From Saccharofermentans sp. (lineage in GTDB: Bacteria > Bacillota > Clostridia > Saccharofermentanales > Saccharofermentanaceae): a DNA stretch of 46,116 bases. Shown here piece by piece: positions 15,542-24,466 of the stretch (positions are counted from its first letter, which is position 1; every line of letters starts with the position of its first letter). The stretch covers positions 1 through 46,116 of the forward strand of contig JAIKYD010000108.1 in NCBI GenBank assembly GCA_024683485.1, in the 5' to 3' direction. The translations under genes and the position numbers were made by a program. Under the pieces are notes generated by a model. The model made no database searches, was not told where the DNA came from, and saw only the letters and a program-made list of their open reading frames with translations.

Positions 15542-17980
15542 ATGTACTGGAGAATGTTCAGAAAAGACATTAAGGATAAACCCGCCCTTAATGCAGTTAC
15601 CTTCATCTTCATGATCGCTGCCGTGTGCTTTACGGTTATCGGAATAACGCTCCTTTATTCACTCTTTTTAGGAGCGGAGAAGACATATGAGAAGTGTAAT
15701 TCTTCCGATGCAGTCGCAATAATGGACAAGGATCTTTCTGATGAGGAAGGTCTTAAGGATCAGGTCCGCAACAGAGTAAAAGAGTTCCCCCTCGTTAAGG
15801 ACGTGGAGGTTCAGGATGTTGTTCCTATAGCATACAGATGCATTGAACCCGTAGGCAAGGATGCGGATTTTAAATCAAACTATATGAGAAGCGCCGTACT
15901 GGACGGAGTGTCTCACGGTTACGACAGACCGGTAAACATGTATAATGAGCATTTCAAAGTCGAAGACGGATGCATTGCCGTATCCCAGACTTATTCGAAT
16001 AAGATGGGGATCGTTGAAGGTGACAGGATCCGCATTACGACCCAGATGGGAAATGTATATGAGTTCGAAGTATCAACGGTCTATAAGAATCCTCTGGCAA
16101 ATGTGATGGTAGTGTTCTATCTGTCAGATAACGATAAGGAACTCATCTACTCCGAGTCGCCTTATAAGAGGGATAAGTATACGGTTACAACATATCCGAT
16201 CGAGGATGATTATGTCGGTGTTCTTATCGAGACCGTATCGCCGATACTCGTTGAATTTAAGGATTACAACGTTACAGGAAATGCCACGAGGATCCTGTTC
16301 TATACGAATGACGGTCTTTTCGCGCTCATCGTTGCCCTCAGCATGATAATAGTGGCTGTTGCGATAATGGTTGTTGCAATGATTACGATCGATTTCAGCC
16401 TTAAGTCCTCGATCAAGAGGGACGAGAGGGAAATCGGCATGATGAAAGCCATCGGTGTATGGTCATTCTCATATAAGACTTTGTTTATCGTAAAGTATAT
16501 TGCTTTTGCGGTTTTCGGAGGTGTCATCGGAATTCCTCTGGGATTTGCAATGAGCAAGGTTCTGTTCGATAAGTTCGTAATGCATCAGATATTTCCTGAT
16601 ATGGGAACTCTCATTGTGATCGGCGGACTCGCAGGTACCGTTACCGTATTGCTTATTGTATTATTCAGTTTCTTCTCCTTAAGAAGAATGAATAAGATCA
16701 GTGTCATCGATGCGATCCACGGCGAGAACAGAGGCGAGAGATTCACGAGTATTCCGGGACTGTTCCTAAACAATAAAAAACATATCTCAGTTCCTTTCTT
16801 CCTCGCACTAAGCGATATCCTGAGAGGCTTTAAGAGATATGTGCTGCTGATATTTGCATATGTTCTGGGCATTTCGGTTGTGCTGTTTATCGTCCGCCTT
16901 GATAACACCCTGATGGCACCGGGTTATGCTGAACATTATTTCCAGCACGGCAGGGAGAACTTCGCCATGGAGTTTGACGATACATACTATCAGATGCTTT
17001 ACCGCAGTGCCGGCAGTTTTAACGGTGTGATCGGCATGGTAAACAAGAACCTTCAGGATAACGGCATTCCCGCAACCATCAGTACGGATTACGGAAGCCC
17101 TGCAGAAATGTCTTTTGGAGACAGAGAGGTCGTATGTAATATCAGGTGGCTGGACAGCCCTACAACAGATGTTTACTTCGTTGGCAGCGGCAATGCGCCA
17201 AAGCTCAGAAACGAGGTAGCTGTCGGATACTTTTTCGCGAAGCAGAATGGACTTGATATCGGTGATTCCATAAACATCGAATTTGACAGGTTGTGTGAAG
17301 ACATGGTGTCTTCCGAGAAGGCGACTGAGAGCTTCATAATCACGGCGTTTTTCGATGAGTATGGTTCCCAGAATCCCACGGTGCTCATGGGCGATGAGTT
17401 CGAAGGATCCACGGTTCAGAGTGAGGATATCTTCTCGTGCGTACTGGATGTTCCTGCTTATCAGTACGATGAATACATCGCGAAAATGCAGGCTCTGTAT
17501 CCGGACGGAGAGATCGAATTCATAAAAGAAGACAAGGTAATGGAACACTATCTGACAGGCTACGAGAGAATGTTCAATCTCATCATTCTGGTCGTATCAG
17601 TCGTGGCAGCCATTGTGCTGATGCTCCTCACATCACTCTACGAGAATATCTTTATCGATGAGGAGACAGCAGACATCGCGCTTCTCAAGAGCATGGGCTT
17701 TAACAGGCCGGTCATCCGGGCATGGCATTTCTGGAGACTGTTCCTGCTCGCCGCATTCTCCTTGGGACTTACATATGTCTTTATGGCAACCGTTGGGAAC
17801 TACCTTATGGGCCTGCTCTTCTCGGGCGTAATGAAGTGCAAGGAATTCAATTTCACGGTATTGCCCGTGCCGAATTTTGTGGTCCTGCCGCTGTGCATCA
17901 TCACGCTGCTCATAGCAGTAATCCTTATGGTCACAAAACTGGCAGATAAGATCGAGATCTGGAAAGTGAGAAACGAATAA
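15542..17980 (+). CDS. FtsX-family ABC permease
   Basis: An 812-residue permease. A first membrane segment lies at about 18-40, an exposed domain runs to about 255, an FtsX block with three helices follows (about 255-390, with KRDEREIGMMKAIGV), then a central helix (about 418-440), a second exposed domain, and a last FtsX block (about 675-800, with DIALLKSMGF). The K-x-I/M-G motif after the first helix of each block is typical of the family. It partners the ATPase one base upstream, and its stop overlaps the lipoprotein start (TAATG). Role in peptide, lipid or antibiotic export is inferred from the regulator linkage. Confidence 0.9.
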   Translation: MYWRMFRKDIKDKPALNAVTFIFMIAAVCFTVIGITLLYSLFLGAEKTYEKCNSSDAVAIMDKDLSDEEGLKDQVRNRVKEFPLVKDVEVQDVVPIAYRCIEPVGKDADFKSNYMRSAVLDGVSHGYDRPVNMYNEHFKVEDGCIAVSQTYSNKMGIVEGDRIRITTQMGNVYEFEVSTVYKNPLANVMVVFYLSDNDKELIYSESPYKRDKYTVTTYPIEDDYVGVLIETVSPILVEFKDYNVTGNATRILFYTNDGLFALIVALSMIIVAVAIMVVAMITIDFSLKSSIKRDEREIGMMKAIGVWSFSYKTLFIVKYIAFAVFGGVIGIPLGFAMSKVLFDKFVMHQIFPDMGTLIVIGGLAGTVTVLLIVLFSFFSLRRMNKISVIDAIHGENRGERFTSIPGLFLNNKKHISVPFFLALSDILRGFKRYVLLIFAYVLGISVVLFIVRLDNTLMAPGYAEHYFQHGRENFAMEFDDTYYQMLYRSAGSFNGVIGMVNKNLQDNGIPATISTDYGSPAEMSFGDREVVCNIRWLDSPTTDVYFVGSGNAPKLRNEVAVGYFFAKQNGLDIGDSINIEFDRLCEDMVSSEKATESFIITAFFDEYGSQNPTVLMGDEFEGSTVQSEDIFSCVLDVPAYQYDEYIAKMQALYPDGEIEFIKEDKVMEHYLTGYERMFNLIILVVSVVAAIVLMLLTSLYENIFIDEETADIALLKSMGFNRPVIRAWHFWRLFLLAAFSLGLTYVFMATVGNYLMGLLFSGVMKCKEFNFTVLPVPNFVVLPLCIITLLIAVILMVTKLADKIEIWKVRNE

Positions 17981-19377
17981 TGAAAAAGTTTATAAACAGT
18001 GCAGCGCTGGTATTGAGTGCAGCAGTCCTTCTGACAGCATGTGATCATGGCAATAAGACTAACAAATCAAACAAGGCAGGAAGCGCTATCAAGCCGGTTG
18101 ATTCTTACTACACCGACGAAGTAAAAGTATATACTGATGAAGGCATCCGGGAAGAAGTTATTGACGTTATCGCATCAGATGACGGACTCTGCGTGATAAA
18201 GGTCATGCCCAGCTACTACGATGTAACCCTTGATTACGAGAAGGGCAGCAGAGCCGAAGTCGGCAGATCATACGGAACGCTCATCAGAGAGGAGATTCCC
18301 GGGTTTATTGAGACAATGGAACCTTATCTTTTCGAGAACATCAGAGTTGCATATAACAGCAAGTATTCGACTGAAGTGATCGAGAAGAGATCAGCTATAC
18401 TCCTTGAGGGCATGAGACCTGAGTTCCGTGAAGAAGTCTGCGGATTTGCCGAAGGTATCTCGGGCGGCGCTCACGGGATTGCCGAAGATGGCATTCTCAG
18501 TTACGAGGAAACGATCCTTATACAGATGATCCCTGACGCTCTCCGTCCCACATGCTGCAGCGCCCTGTCTCTCTGGGGCAGCAAGACCGTGACGGGCGAC
18601 AGGATCACGCTCAGGAACCTTGAGTGGAACCTCGGTTCCGGCAACCAGATGGGAAAGGTCAATGCCGTTACCCACATGAAGAACGGATCGAGATCACTTA
18701 CCGCCATCTCGATCCTTGGACTCCTGGATATCATCTCCGGAATCAACGATGACGGCGTTTTCTCCGCGATCCTGGATGTCGGCTCCGTACAGAATGAGGC
18801 ATATATCTACGAAGGCAAGAAGTGCTATACGATGGAGCTGCGTTATGCATTGGAGGAATTCTCAACGGCGCGCGAACTCGGTGAGTTCATGGTAGGCGAG
18901 AGCGGAGACTTCACATGGTGCCACAACCTGATAATCAGCGATAAGAATGATTCATTCTGCGCCGAAGACTGCGTGAGCCAGGTCTCCGAGAAAGGTATGG
19001 GCAGATCGGTTCTCCGCGACTGCAACACTCCTCTCTTGTCGGGCCTTAGCTGGGACAGTGATGACTCACTGTGTATCGTTAACTCTTTCGCAGCTGAAGG
19101 CAATCAGGATGGATTTACGGGTTCACCGAACAATATCGTAAGGTTCTTCAAATACAACAAATGGGTTCAGGAAAAGGACCAGTTCTCGCCCAAGGACGTT
19201 AAGGACCTCATTACCCAGGAGGTTGTTAACCAGTTCGATGTTGTGAACTGTCACGGCGACGGCAGCGCGCAGCTGATCCTCGTGGATTACCATACGGGCA
19301 CCGTGCAGGTTGCGTTTGCAGGCCCTGAGGGAGTAGTTGATAAACCTGATTTTATAGAAGTTGAGGTTATATATTAA
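17980..19377 (+). CDS. Lipoprotein Ntn-hydrolase (C45/choloylglycine-hydrolase-like)
   Basis: A 465-residue exported protein. The signal peptide MKKFINSAALVLSAAVLLTA is followed by the lipobox Cys. The mature protein has the acyl-CoA:6-APA acyltransferase-like (peptidase C45/linear amide hydrolase) pattern. An N-terminal part holds RAEVGRSYGTLIREE, then the pair Cys192-Cys193 followed by SALSLWGSKTVTGD and RNLEW. By family analogy Cys193 is the N-terminal nucleophile exposed by self-cleavage, and the protein hydrolyses an amide bond. Its start overlaps the permease stop, so it belongs to the ABC operon. An exported amidase next to a peptide/antibiotic-type ABC system could degrade or remodel the same molecule; that is inference. 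Confidence 0.8.
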   Translation: MKKFINSAALVLSAAVLLTACDHGNKTNKSNKAGSAIKPVDSYYTDEVKVYTDEGIREEVIDVIASDDGLCVIKVMPSYYDVTLDYEKGSRAEVGRSYGTLIREEIPGFIETMEPYLFENIRVAYNSKYSTEVIEKRSAILLEGMRPEFREEVCGFAEGISGGAHGIAEDGILSYEETILIQMIPDALRPTCCSALSLWGSKTVTGDRITLRNLEWNLGSGNQMGKVNAVTHMKNGSRSLTAISILGLLDIISGINDDGVFSAILDVGSVQNEAYIYEGKKCYTMELRYALEEFSTARELGEFMVGESGDFTWCHNLIISDKNDSFCAEDCVSQVSEKGMGRSVLRDCNTPLLSGLSWDSDDSLCIVNSFAAEGNQDGFTGSPNNIVRFFKYNKWVQEKDQFSPKDVKDLITQEVVNQFDVVNCHGDGSAQLILVDYHTGTVQVAFAGPEGVVDKPDFIEVEVIY

Positions 19378-19411
19378 CCGGATGCTTTCCTGTATGAGTA
19401 TAAAAATTGAG

Positions 19412-19439
19412 AGGCTGTCTCTGAATATAGAGACAGCCT
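19412..19439. terminator. Bidirectional terminator between two converging operons
   Basis: AGGCTGTCTCT (19412-19422) pairs perfectly with AGAGACAGCCT (19429-19439) around a 6-nt loop. On the minus strand CTCAATTTTTAT follows. It belongs to the same hairpin family as 1914-1938 and 4115-4143. Confidence 0.85.
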
Positions 19440-19444
19440 ATGTG

Positions 19445-21562
19445 TTATTCTTCCTTCAGTATCTTAACCGGTTCAAGCTTCGTGATGCCTCTGCCGCTTA
19501 AGAATGCTGTGATTACTGCACAGAGAAGGATGATCGCTGCAGTTATTGCGAACCACACGGGATCAGTCGCGAAGTCATTCTGCCTGATTCCGAAGGATGA
19601 CAGACCAAAAAGGATCGCACGGTTTGCAAATCCGATGTGCATCAGTATACCAATGACGATGCCGCATACTATTGTCGGAAGGTTTGTCATAAGTGTCCTT
19701 CTGATGAGCTCGCCTGAAGTGTAGCCCAGTGCTTTGGATACACCGAGATCTGTTCTCTCACGGATAACCTGCGCTCTGGTGAGGAGGAGCTGCGTGAGGA
19801 TAACGACAAAGCATGTTGCGAGGATGAATATTACGCAGATGCCTTCCATCGCTGCTTTGATCGTGCTGATCGTTGAGCCGATGAGGTCATCCACCAGTGT
19901 GAACTGGAATTCGGTATATTCTTTTTCCCACTGCTTTTTGAATTCCTTTGCTCTTGAACTGTCCTTGAGATATACAAGTACATCATCGAACTTGTAATCA
20001 GGGTTAAGACGCTTTGCTCCTTCTTCGTGCATGACTGCCTTTTTGCCCATATTGTTGATCTTCTGGTCGATTCCGCAGACGGTATAAGGCACTGTGCCGT
20101 CATCTGTAAGAGACTTAACGTTTACGATATCTCCGACTGATGCGCCGATATTCTCTGCCTCAACTGTAGAAAGTACAATCTCATTTTCGTTATTAGGCAA
20201 ATGTCCTTCGAGGATGTACTCATTCTCAAGCATGTCAATGTCTGAATAAACATCGATTCCGAGAGATGTTGACTTATCAAGATAAGTAACTTCCATTGAA
20301 GAAATAGTTGACCACTTGTTTACCTTCTCGACGTTCTCATTGCCCAGCATGTCTTTAACGAATTCCTCGTTTCCGGGTGCGCCGACCTGGATATCTGCTG
20401 CTTCGAATCCGACTAGTTTCAAGAGGGCGGACTGATCTAATGCCCAGTTCTGGAACAGAGTGAATCCGAGGCAGGTGGAGAATGTGAGGCCTGCAACGAT
20501 AAGAGTGATGAATACGCTTTTCTTGCCTGAACCGAAGATGTTTTTGCCTGCCAAAACAAGGCTTAAGGGAAGGCGGCTGGATTCAAGAGGAAAGTGGTTC
20601 TTTTTGAAGTTGTGCGATGTGATGCCGCTTCTCAAAGCTTCCAGAACGGTGAGTCTCTTATAAGAAGATGTTGCGATCAGGGAGCCAAGGAGTACCATAG
20701 CCGGAATGCCGGCGAGTGTTGATATGAGTGCCGGGATGCAGATGCCGGAGAAGCCTGACAGGCCCATCAGCGTACCTGAGAGTACGGTTAAGGGTTTGCT
20801 GAAGAAGATGCCGGCTATAACTGCTGCTGCAGTAGCAATGAGTCCAACGATCATCTGCTCCAGGATGCATGCCATACGAAGTTCCTTTGCCGTATATCCC
20901 GTTGCCTGCAAAAGGCCGATGTTCTGCACGTTGAGTTCGATGAAGTTTTTTATCGAGAAGTGCATTATGATAACCGACATTGCTACCAGCATGACCGTGA
21001 AGATGAGGATTATCGAGCAGGCAACATTAGACATGCCTGTGGTTGCGACATTCATTGTAGGGCGGTCAGTTGTTGTGAATGATATATCACCCGGGAAAGC
21101 GTTCTGAACTTTTCTGTCGAATCCGCTGATATCGACGCCGTCTTTTACCTTGAAATAAGCGGCTGTTCTGTTGCATACGGGATCCACTCTTGCGGAAATC
21201 TCTTCGAAAACATCGTGACTTACCAGTACGTTAAATCCTGATATGTTCATTGATGTCGCGAAATAAAGATTCTCGGTAAATCCCTTTACCGTAAAATAGT
21301 ACTCCTTATTAGCGATCTTGATCGTGAATTTATCACCTGCATTTACCGTATAAGACATATAGTAGGGCAGTGTGATCTCATCGTCCTTAAGATTGTTAAA
21401 CTCGTCCGGATAACCATTGAGATATGTGGGTTTTGCCGAATCGAAAAGATAGAACATATATGAGATCTCGTCTTCAGGCTCCATATCCCTGTAGCGGTAA
21501 TCTGCTCCTGTCATGATGAGGTGAAAGGTTTCTTTTATCTCAGCGCCTTCAATGGGGTCCAA
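19445..21562 (-). pseudogene. N-terminally deleted FtsX-family ABC permease
   Basis: A 705-residue open frame covering most of an FtsX-type permease: part of the first exposed domain, FtsX block 1 with NVQNIGLLQATGY, a central helix, second exposed domain, and block 2 with RTDLGVSKALGY. What is missing is the start: there is no N-terminal membrane helix, no ATG (only TTG at 21560-21562) and no ribosome binding site. The natural frame reads back as RLNEILDPIEG into the upstream ATPase gene, where it meets a stop. A deletion has removed the ATPase end and the permease beginning. The rest is free of stops, so the loss looks recent. Confidence 0.8.
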
Positions 21563-22166
21563 GATCTCGTTCAGCCTGTCCTCTTCTGTTCATTTCGGTG
21601 AGGACATCCAGTACCGCTTCTGTATTCTGTGAATTAAGAGCGCCTGTAGGCTCGTCTGCAAAAAGGATCTCCGGCTCATTTATTACCGATCTTACGAGTG
21701 CGACTCTCTGCTTCTCACCGCCTGACAGCTGGTTGGGAAACTTGTTGTAGCAACTCTCATCAAGTCCGACCTGCTTGAGCAGTTCTTTGGCGCGTGCTGC
21801 GATCGCTTTTCTGTCGCGGCTCTTGAGAAGTCCTGATACTATTATGTTGTCAAGGACACTCATGGTGTCGTTGAGGTAGTTCTGCTGGAATACAAATCCG
21901 CAGTGCTTTCTTCTGAAAATAGCGAGTTTGTCGTTGCTGTAGTTTGAGATATCCTCATTCCCGAAGAGAATCGCGCCCAGACTTGGACGGTCCATTCCGG
22001 AGAGTGAGTAAAGGAGTGTGCTCTTTCCTGCACCTGAGTCTCCCATGATGACAGTGAAGTCGCCCTTTCTGATCTCCAGATTGAGATTTTTTAAAACATG
22101 CTGCTGTATGCTCTCGTTGGAGAATGTCTTGCAGAGGTCTGTTGCTTTAAGTACTGTTGTTGCCAT
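21549..22166 (-). pseudogene. C-terminally truncated ABC ATPase
   Basis: About 205 residues with Walker A GDSGAGKST, Q-loop VFQQNYLND, signature LSGGEKQR and Walker B ILFADEPTGALN. After VLTEMNRRGQ, where relatives continue into the strand leading to the H-loop (V-T-H), the frame runs into an unrelated ten-residue tail (AERDLGPH then stop). The switch histidine and C-terminal part are gone, so ATP hydrolysis should fail. The start is MATTVLKATDLCKTF at 22166 (ATG 22172 is possible) with AAAGGG upstream; the longer frame to 22262 has no support. It overlaps the permease remnant by 14 bases. Confidence 0.8.
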
Positions 22167-22315
22167 ATTCATCTTTCCCTTTCGAATTGGTTTTGTCAGA
22201 ATTCTTACACTTGCGATTGTACGACTCACACGGGAATAATACTTTACACAGACCTTGCTCAATCCTTAACTGTTTCTTACATGGATTTTTAATGCCTTTC
22301 GGTCATGGTCTGTTG

Positions 22316-22324
22316 TGCTATACT
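22316..22324 (+). promoter_or_regulatory. Extended -10 giving a probably leaderless mRNA
   Basis: TGC-TATACT, with TATACT at 22319-22324, ends six bases before the ATG at 22331, exactly where a transcript would begin. No standard ribosome binding site lies in the short gap (only GGA three bases before the ATG). Confidence 0.5.
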
Positions 22325-22330
22325 CGGAAT

Positions 22331-23020
22331 ATGAATTATAACTGTTTAATAATCGATGATGAGCAAGACCTTTCCCGCATGACGCAGGAATATTTCGAGA
22401 TGTTCGGAGTGACATGTGCAGTTGCTGCCACTTCTGAAGATTGCCTGTCTTTTTTGAAAGAGAATACAGCAGATATCTTTTTGCTGGATATCAATCTCGG
22501 AAACGAGAGCGGCTTTGCCCTCTGCAAGACTTTGCGCGAGAAGTACGATACACCGATACTCTTCATCTCCGCACGTCAGAGTGATGACGATGTCCTGGTT
22601 GCCCTCAACATTGGCGGCGACGACTATATAAAGAAACCTTATACTTTAAGTGTTCTTCTTGCCAAGGTTAAGGTACAGCTCAAAAGGCTTGAAGCCGTAA
22701 AGCAGCTTGGGAATGCTGCTGAAAAGGCGCCCGGCGGGATCTTCACGATTGATTTTGCAACCATGAGCTGCACAGTGGAAGGAAAGACAGTTCAGCTCAA
22801 ATCAAAAGAGTTCCAGCTCCTGTCGTGCCTTTATGCGCACAGAAATACGATCGTTACAAAGGAACAGCTTTTCGACGAGGTATGGGGAGATTCATTCTAT
22901 TCGGACAGCACACTTAACGTGCACATCCGCCGTCTTAGAGAGAAGATCGAGTCCGATCCCAATGAGCCGCGCTTCATAAAGACTGTCTGGGGCACAGGGT
23001 ACATCCTGGAGACGGATTAA
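22331..23020 (+). CDS. OmpR-family response regulator
   Basis: A 229-residue regulator with receiver acidic residues Asp9/Asp10, phosphoacceptor Asp53 in FLLDINLG, Lys in KKPYTL, and an OmpR winged helix ending in VHIRRLREKIESDP and VWGTGYILE. A longer frame reaches back to 22157, but only MNYNCLIIDDEQ from 22331 matches the family start. The gene diverges from the broken ABC pair, which it presumably used to regulate, and its stop overlaps the kinase start (TAATG). Transcript may be leaderless. Confidence 0.92.
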   Translation: MNYNCLIIDDEQDLSRMTQEYFEMFGVTCAVAATSEDCLSFLKENTADIFLLDINLGNESGFALCKTLREKYDTPILFISARQSDDDVLVALNIGGDDYIKKPYTLSVLLAKVKVQLKRLEAVKQLGNAAEKAPGGIFTIDFATMSCTVEGKTVQLKSKEFQLLSCLYAHRNTIVTKEQLFDEVWGDSFYSDSTLNVHIRRLREKIESDPNEPRFIKTVWGTGYILETD

Positions 23021-24267
23021 TGAAGATAAGGATAATCGCTGTTCTTTATACGATAGTCATCCTGATCAGCGGAGTGCTCCTGTGGAATAAGATCGACAGT
23101 GAAAAAACTTATTCCATCGACATGCTGGATCTCAACACCAAACGCGATGAGATAGAGGATAAACTCTTAGCCGGTTCTGATATTGCTTCTCTCGAGAACG
23201 AATACAACTGCAGGATAGTGCTCGTCTCGGATGACGGCTATGAATCTTTGAATAATTACTTCATAAAGGAAGGAATGTCTGTTTTCGATTACCGGGAAGA
23301 CGGTGTAATTGCCGGCAAGATCGCTTTCAATGCAAGAGCGGAAGAATATACCGCAAGGACAAGGAGTGCGCAAATACAGCTTTTGTGGGTGCTTATTACG
23401 GTATATGCAGCAGGGATCCTCCTGATGTTCATCATATGGTATTTCTACATCAGACCGTTCAATAAACTCTCGGCTTTTGCAGCAAGCGTATCAAGGGGTA
23501 ATCTCGATGTCCCTCTCAACATGGACAGGCACAATTACTTCGGTGCGTTCACCGAATCTTTTGACCGCATGAGGGAAGAACTGAAGCTTTCAAACGAGCG
23601 CGAGGCGGCAGCAAACAGGAGCAAGCAGGAACTGGTCGCTGAGCTTTCCCACGACATCAAGACACCGGTCGCAACGATCAAGGCTACATGCGAAGTAATG
23701 GAAATGAAGTATAAGGATCCTGATGTTCAGGACAAGGTGTCGGTCATAAAGTCAAAGGCGACATCAGTAGAACAGCTCATCGACAACATGTTCCGTGCTA
23801 CGCTGGATGACCTGGATGAACTTAAAGTAACGCCCAGAGAAGAAAGTTCGCTCATTATTGAAGATATGCTTAATGACCTGCGCTTTTACGGAACTGTGGA
23901 GCAGAAGGGGAATGTTCCTGAGTGCCTTATCATTGCCGATAAGTTAAGGCTTGAGCAGGTTGTCGATAACATAGCCGGCAATTCATTTAAGTATGCGGGA
24001 ACTGCCTTGGAAGTTGAGTATAAAGCTGATATAGACAATATCAGAGTATTGTTTTCTGACAGAGGCCCGGGTGTTCCCGGGGAGGAACTCGCTATGCTTA
24101 CGACGAAGTTCTTCCGTGGTGCAGATGCCTCTGAATCAGGCAAGGACGGCAGCGGTCTCGGTCTCTATCTTGCATCGCGTTTCATGGAGAAGATGGGTGG
24201 AGATCTTGAACTCAGGAACCGTGAGGGCGGAGGCTTTACTGCGGAGATCATAATTAAAAAAGTGTGA
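23020..24267 (+). CDS. Membrane sensor histidine kinase with HAMP-like linker
   Basis: A 415-residue kinase with membrane segments at about 3-20 and 120-143, a ~95-residue exposed domain, a HAMP-like region (RPFNKLSAFAASVSRGNLDVPL), and H-box ELSHDIKTPVATIKA with His211. The HATPase domain has N-box DNIAGNSFKYAG, G1 DRGPGVPG and G2 GSGLGLYLASRF. All catalytic motifs are intact although the neighbouring ABC target is broken. Start overlaps the regulator stop. Confidence 0.9.
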   Translation: MKIRIIAVLYTIVILISGVLLWNKIDSEKTYSIDMLDLNTKRDEIEDKLLAGSDIASLENEYNCRIVLVSDDGYESLNNYFIKEGMSVFDYREDGVIAGKIAFNARAEEYTARTRSAQIQLLWVLITVYAAGILLMFIIWYFYIRPFNKLSAFAASVSRGNLDVPLNMDRHNYFGAFTESFDRMREELKLSNEREAAANRSKQELVAELSHDIKTPVATIKATCEVMEMKYKDPDVQDKVSVIKSKATSVEQLIDNMFRATLDDLDELKVTPREESSLIIEDMLNDLRFYGTVEQKGNVPECLIIADKLRLEQVVDNIAGNSFKYAGTALEVEYKADIDNIRVLFSDRGPGVPGEELAMLTTKFFRGADASESGKDGSGLGLYLASRFMEKMGGDLELRNREGGGFTAEIIIKKV

Positions 24268-24400
24268 TGGTAAACGCCGGGAGCAATATGCCCGCGATAT
24301 ATGAAAGTGTATATAAATCGAAAGTTTATAACGTGTTTTTTTTCTTAATGTCAGGAGTGTACACTAATGACAAACATATATAATAAGGCGCGGATTTGGG

Positions 24401-24430
24401 AACGGGTATTCTCAGCAAACCCGTTTTGTC
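24401..24430 (+). terminator. Possible terminator hairpin after the kinase
   Basis: AACGGGT (24401-24407) pairs with ACCCGTT (24419-24425), followed by TTGTCC. The T run is poor, so this is a weak call. The rest of 24268-24466 is A/T-rich with no ORF or clear element. Confidence 0.4.
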
Positions 24431-24466
24431 CTGCAGTAAAGTGAGCAATTTTGAAGAGGCGTTTCG

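Noticed and set aside
16808..17548. 246-residue minus-strand frame inside the 812-residue permease
   Set aside because: Shadow of the strongly supported plus-strand permease; no start signal and no domain.
22157..22330. N-terminal extension of the response regulator
   Set aside because: It runs through the promoter region and has no match to the receiver fold; the family start is at 22331.
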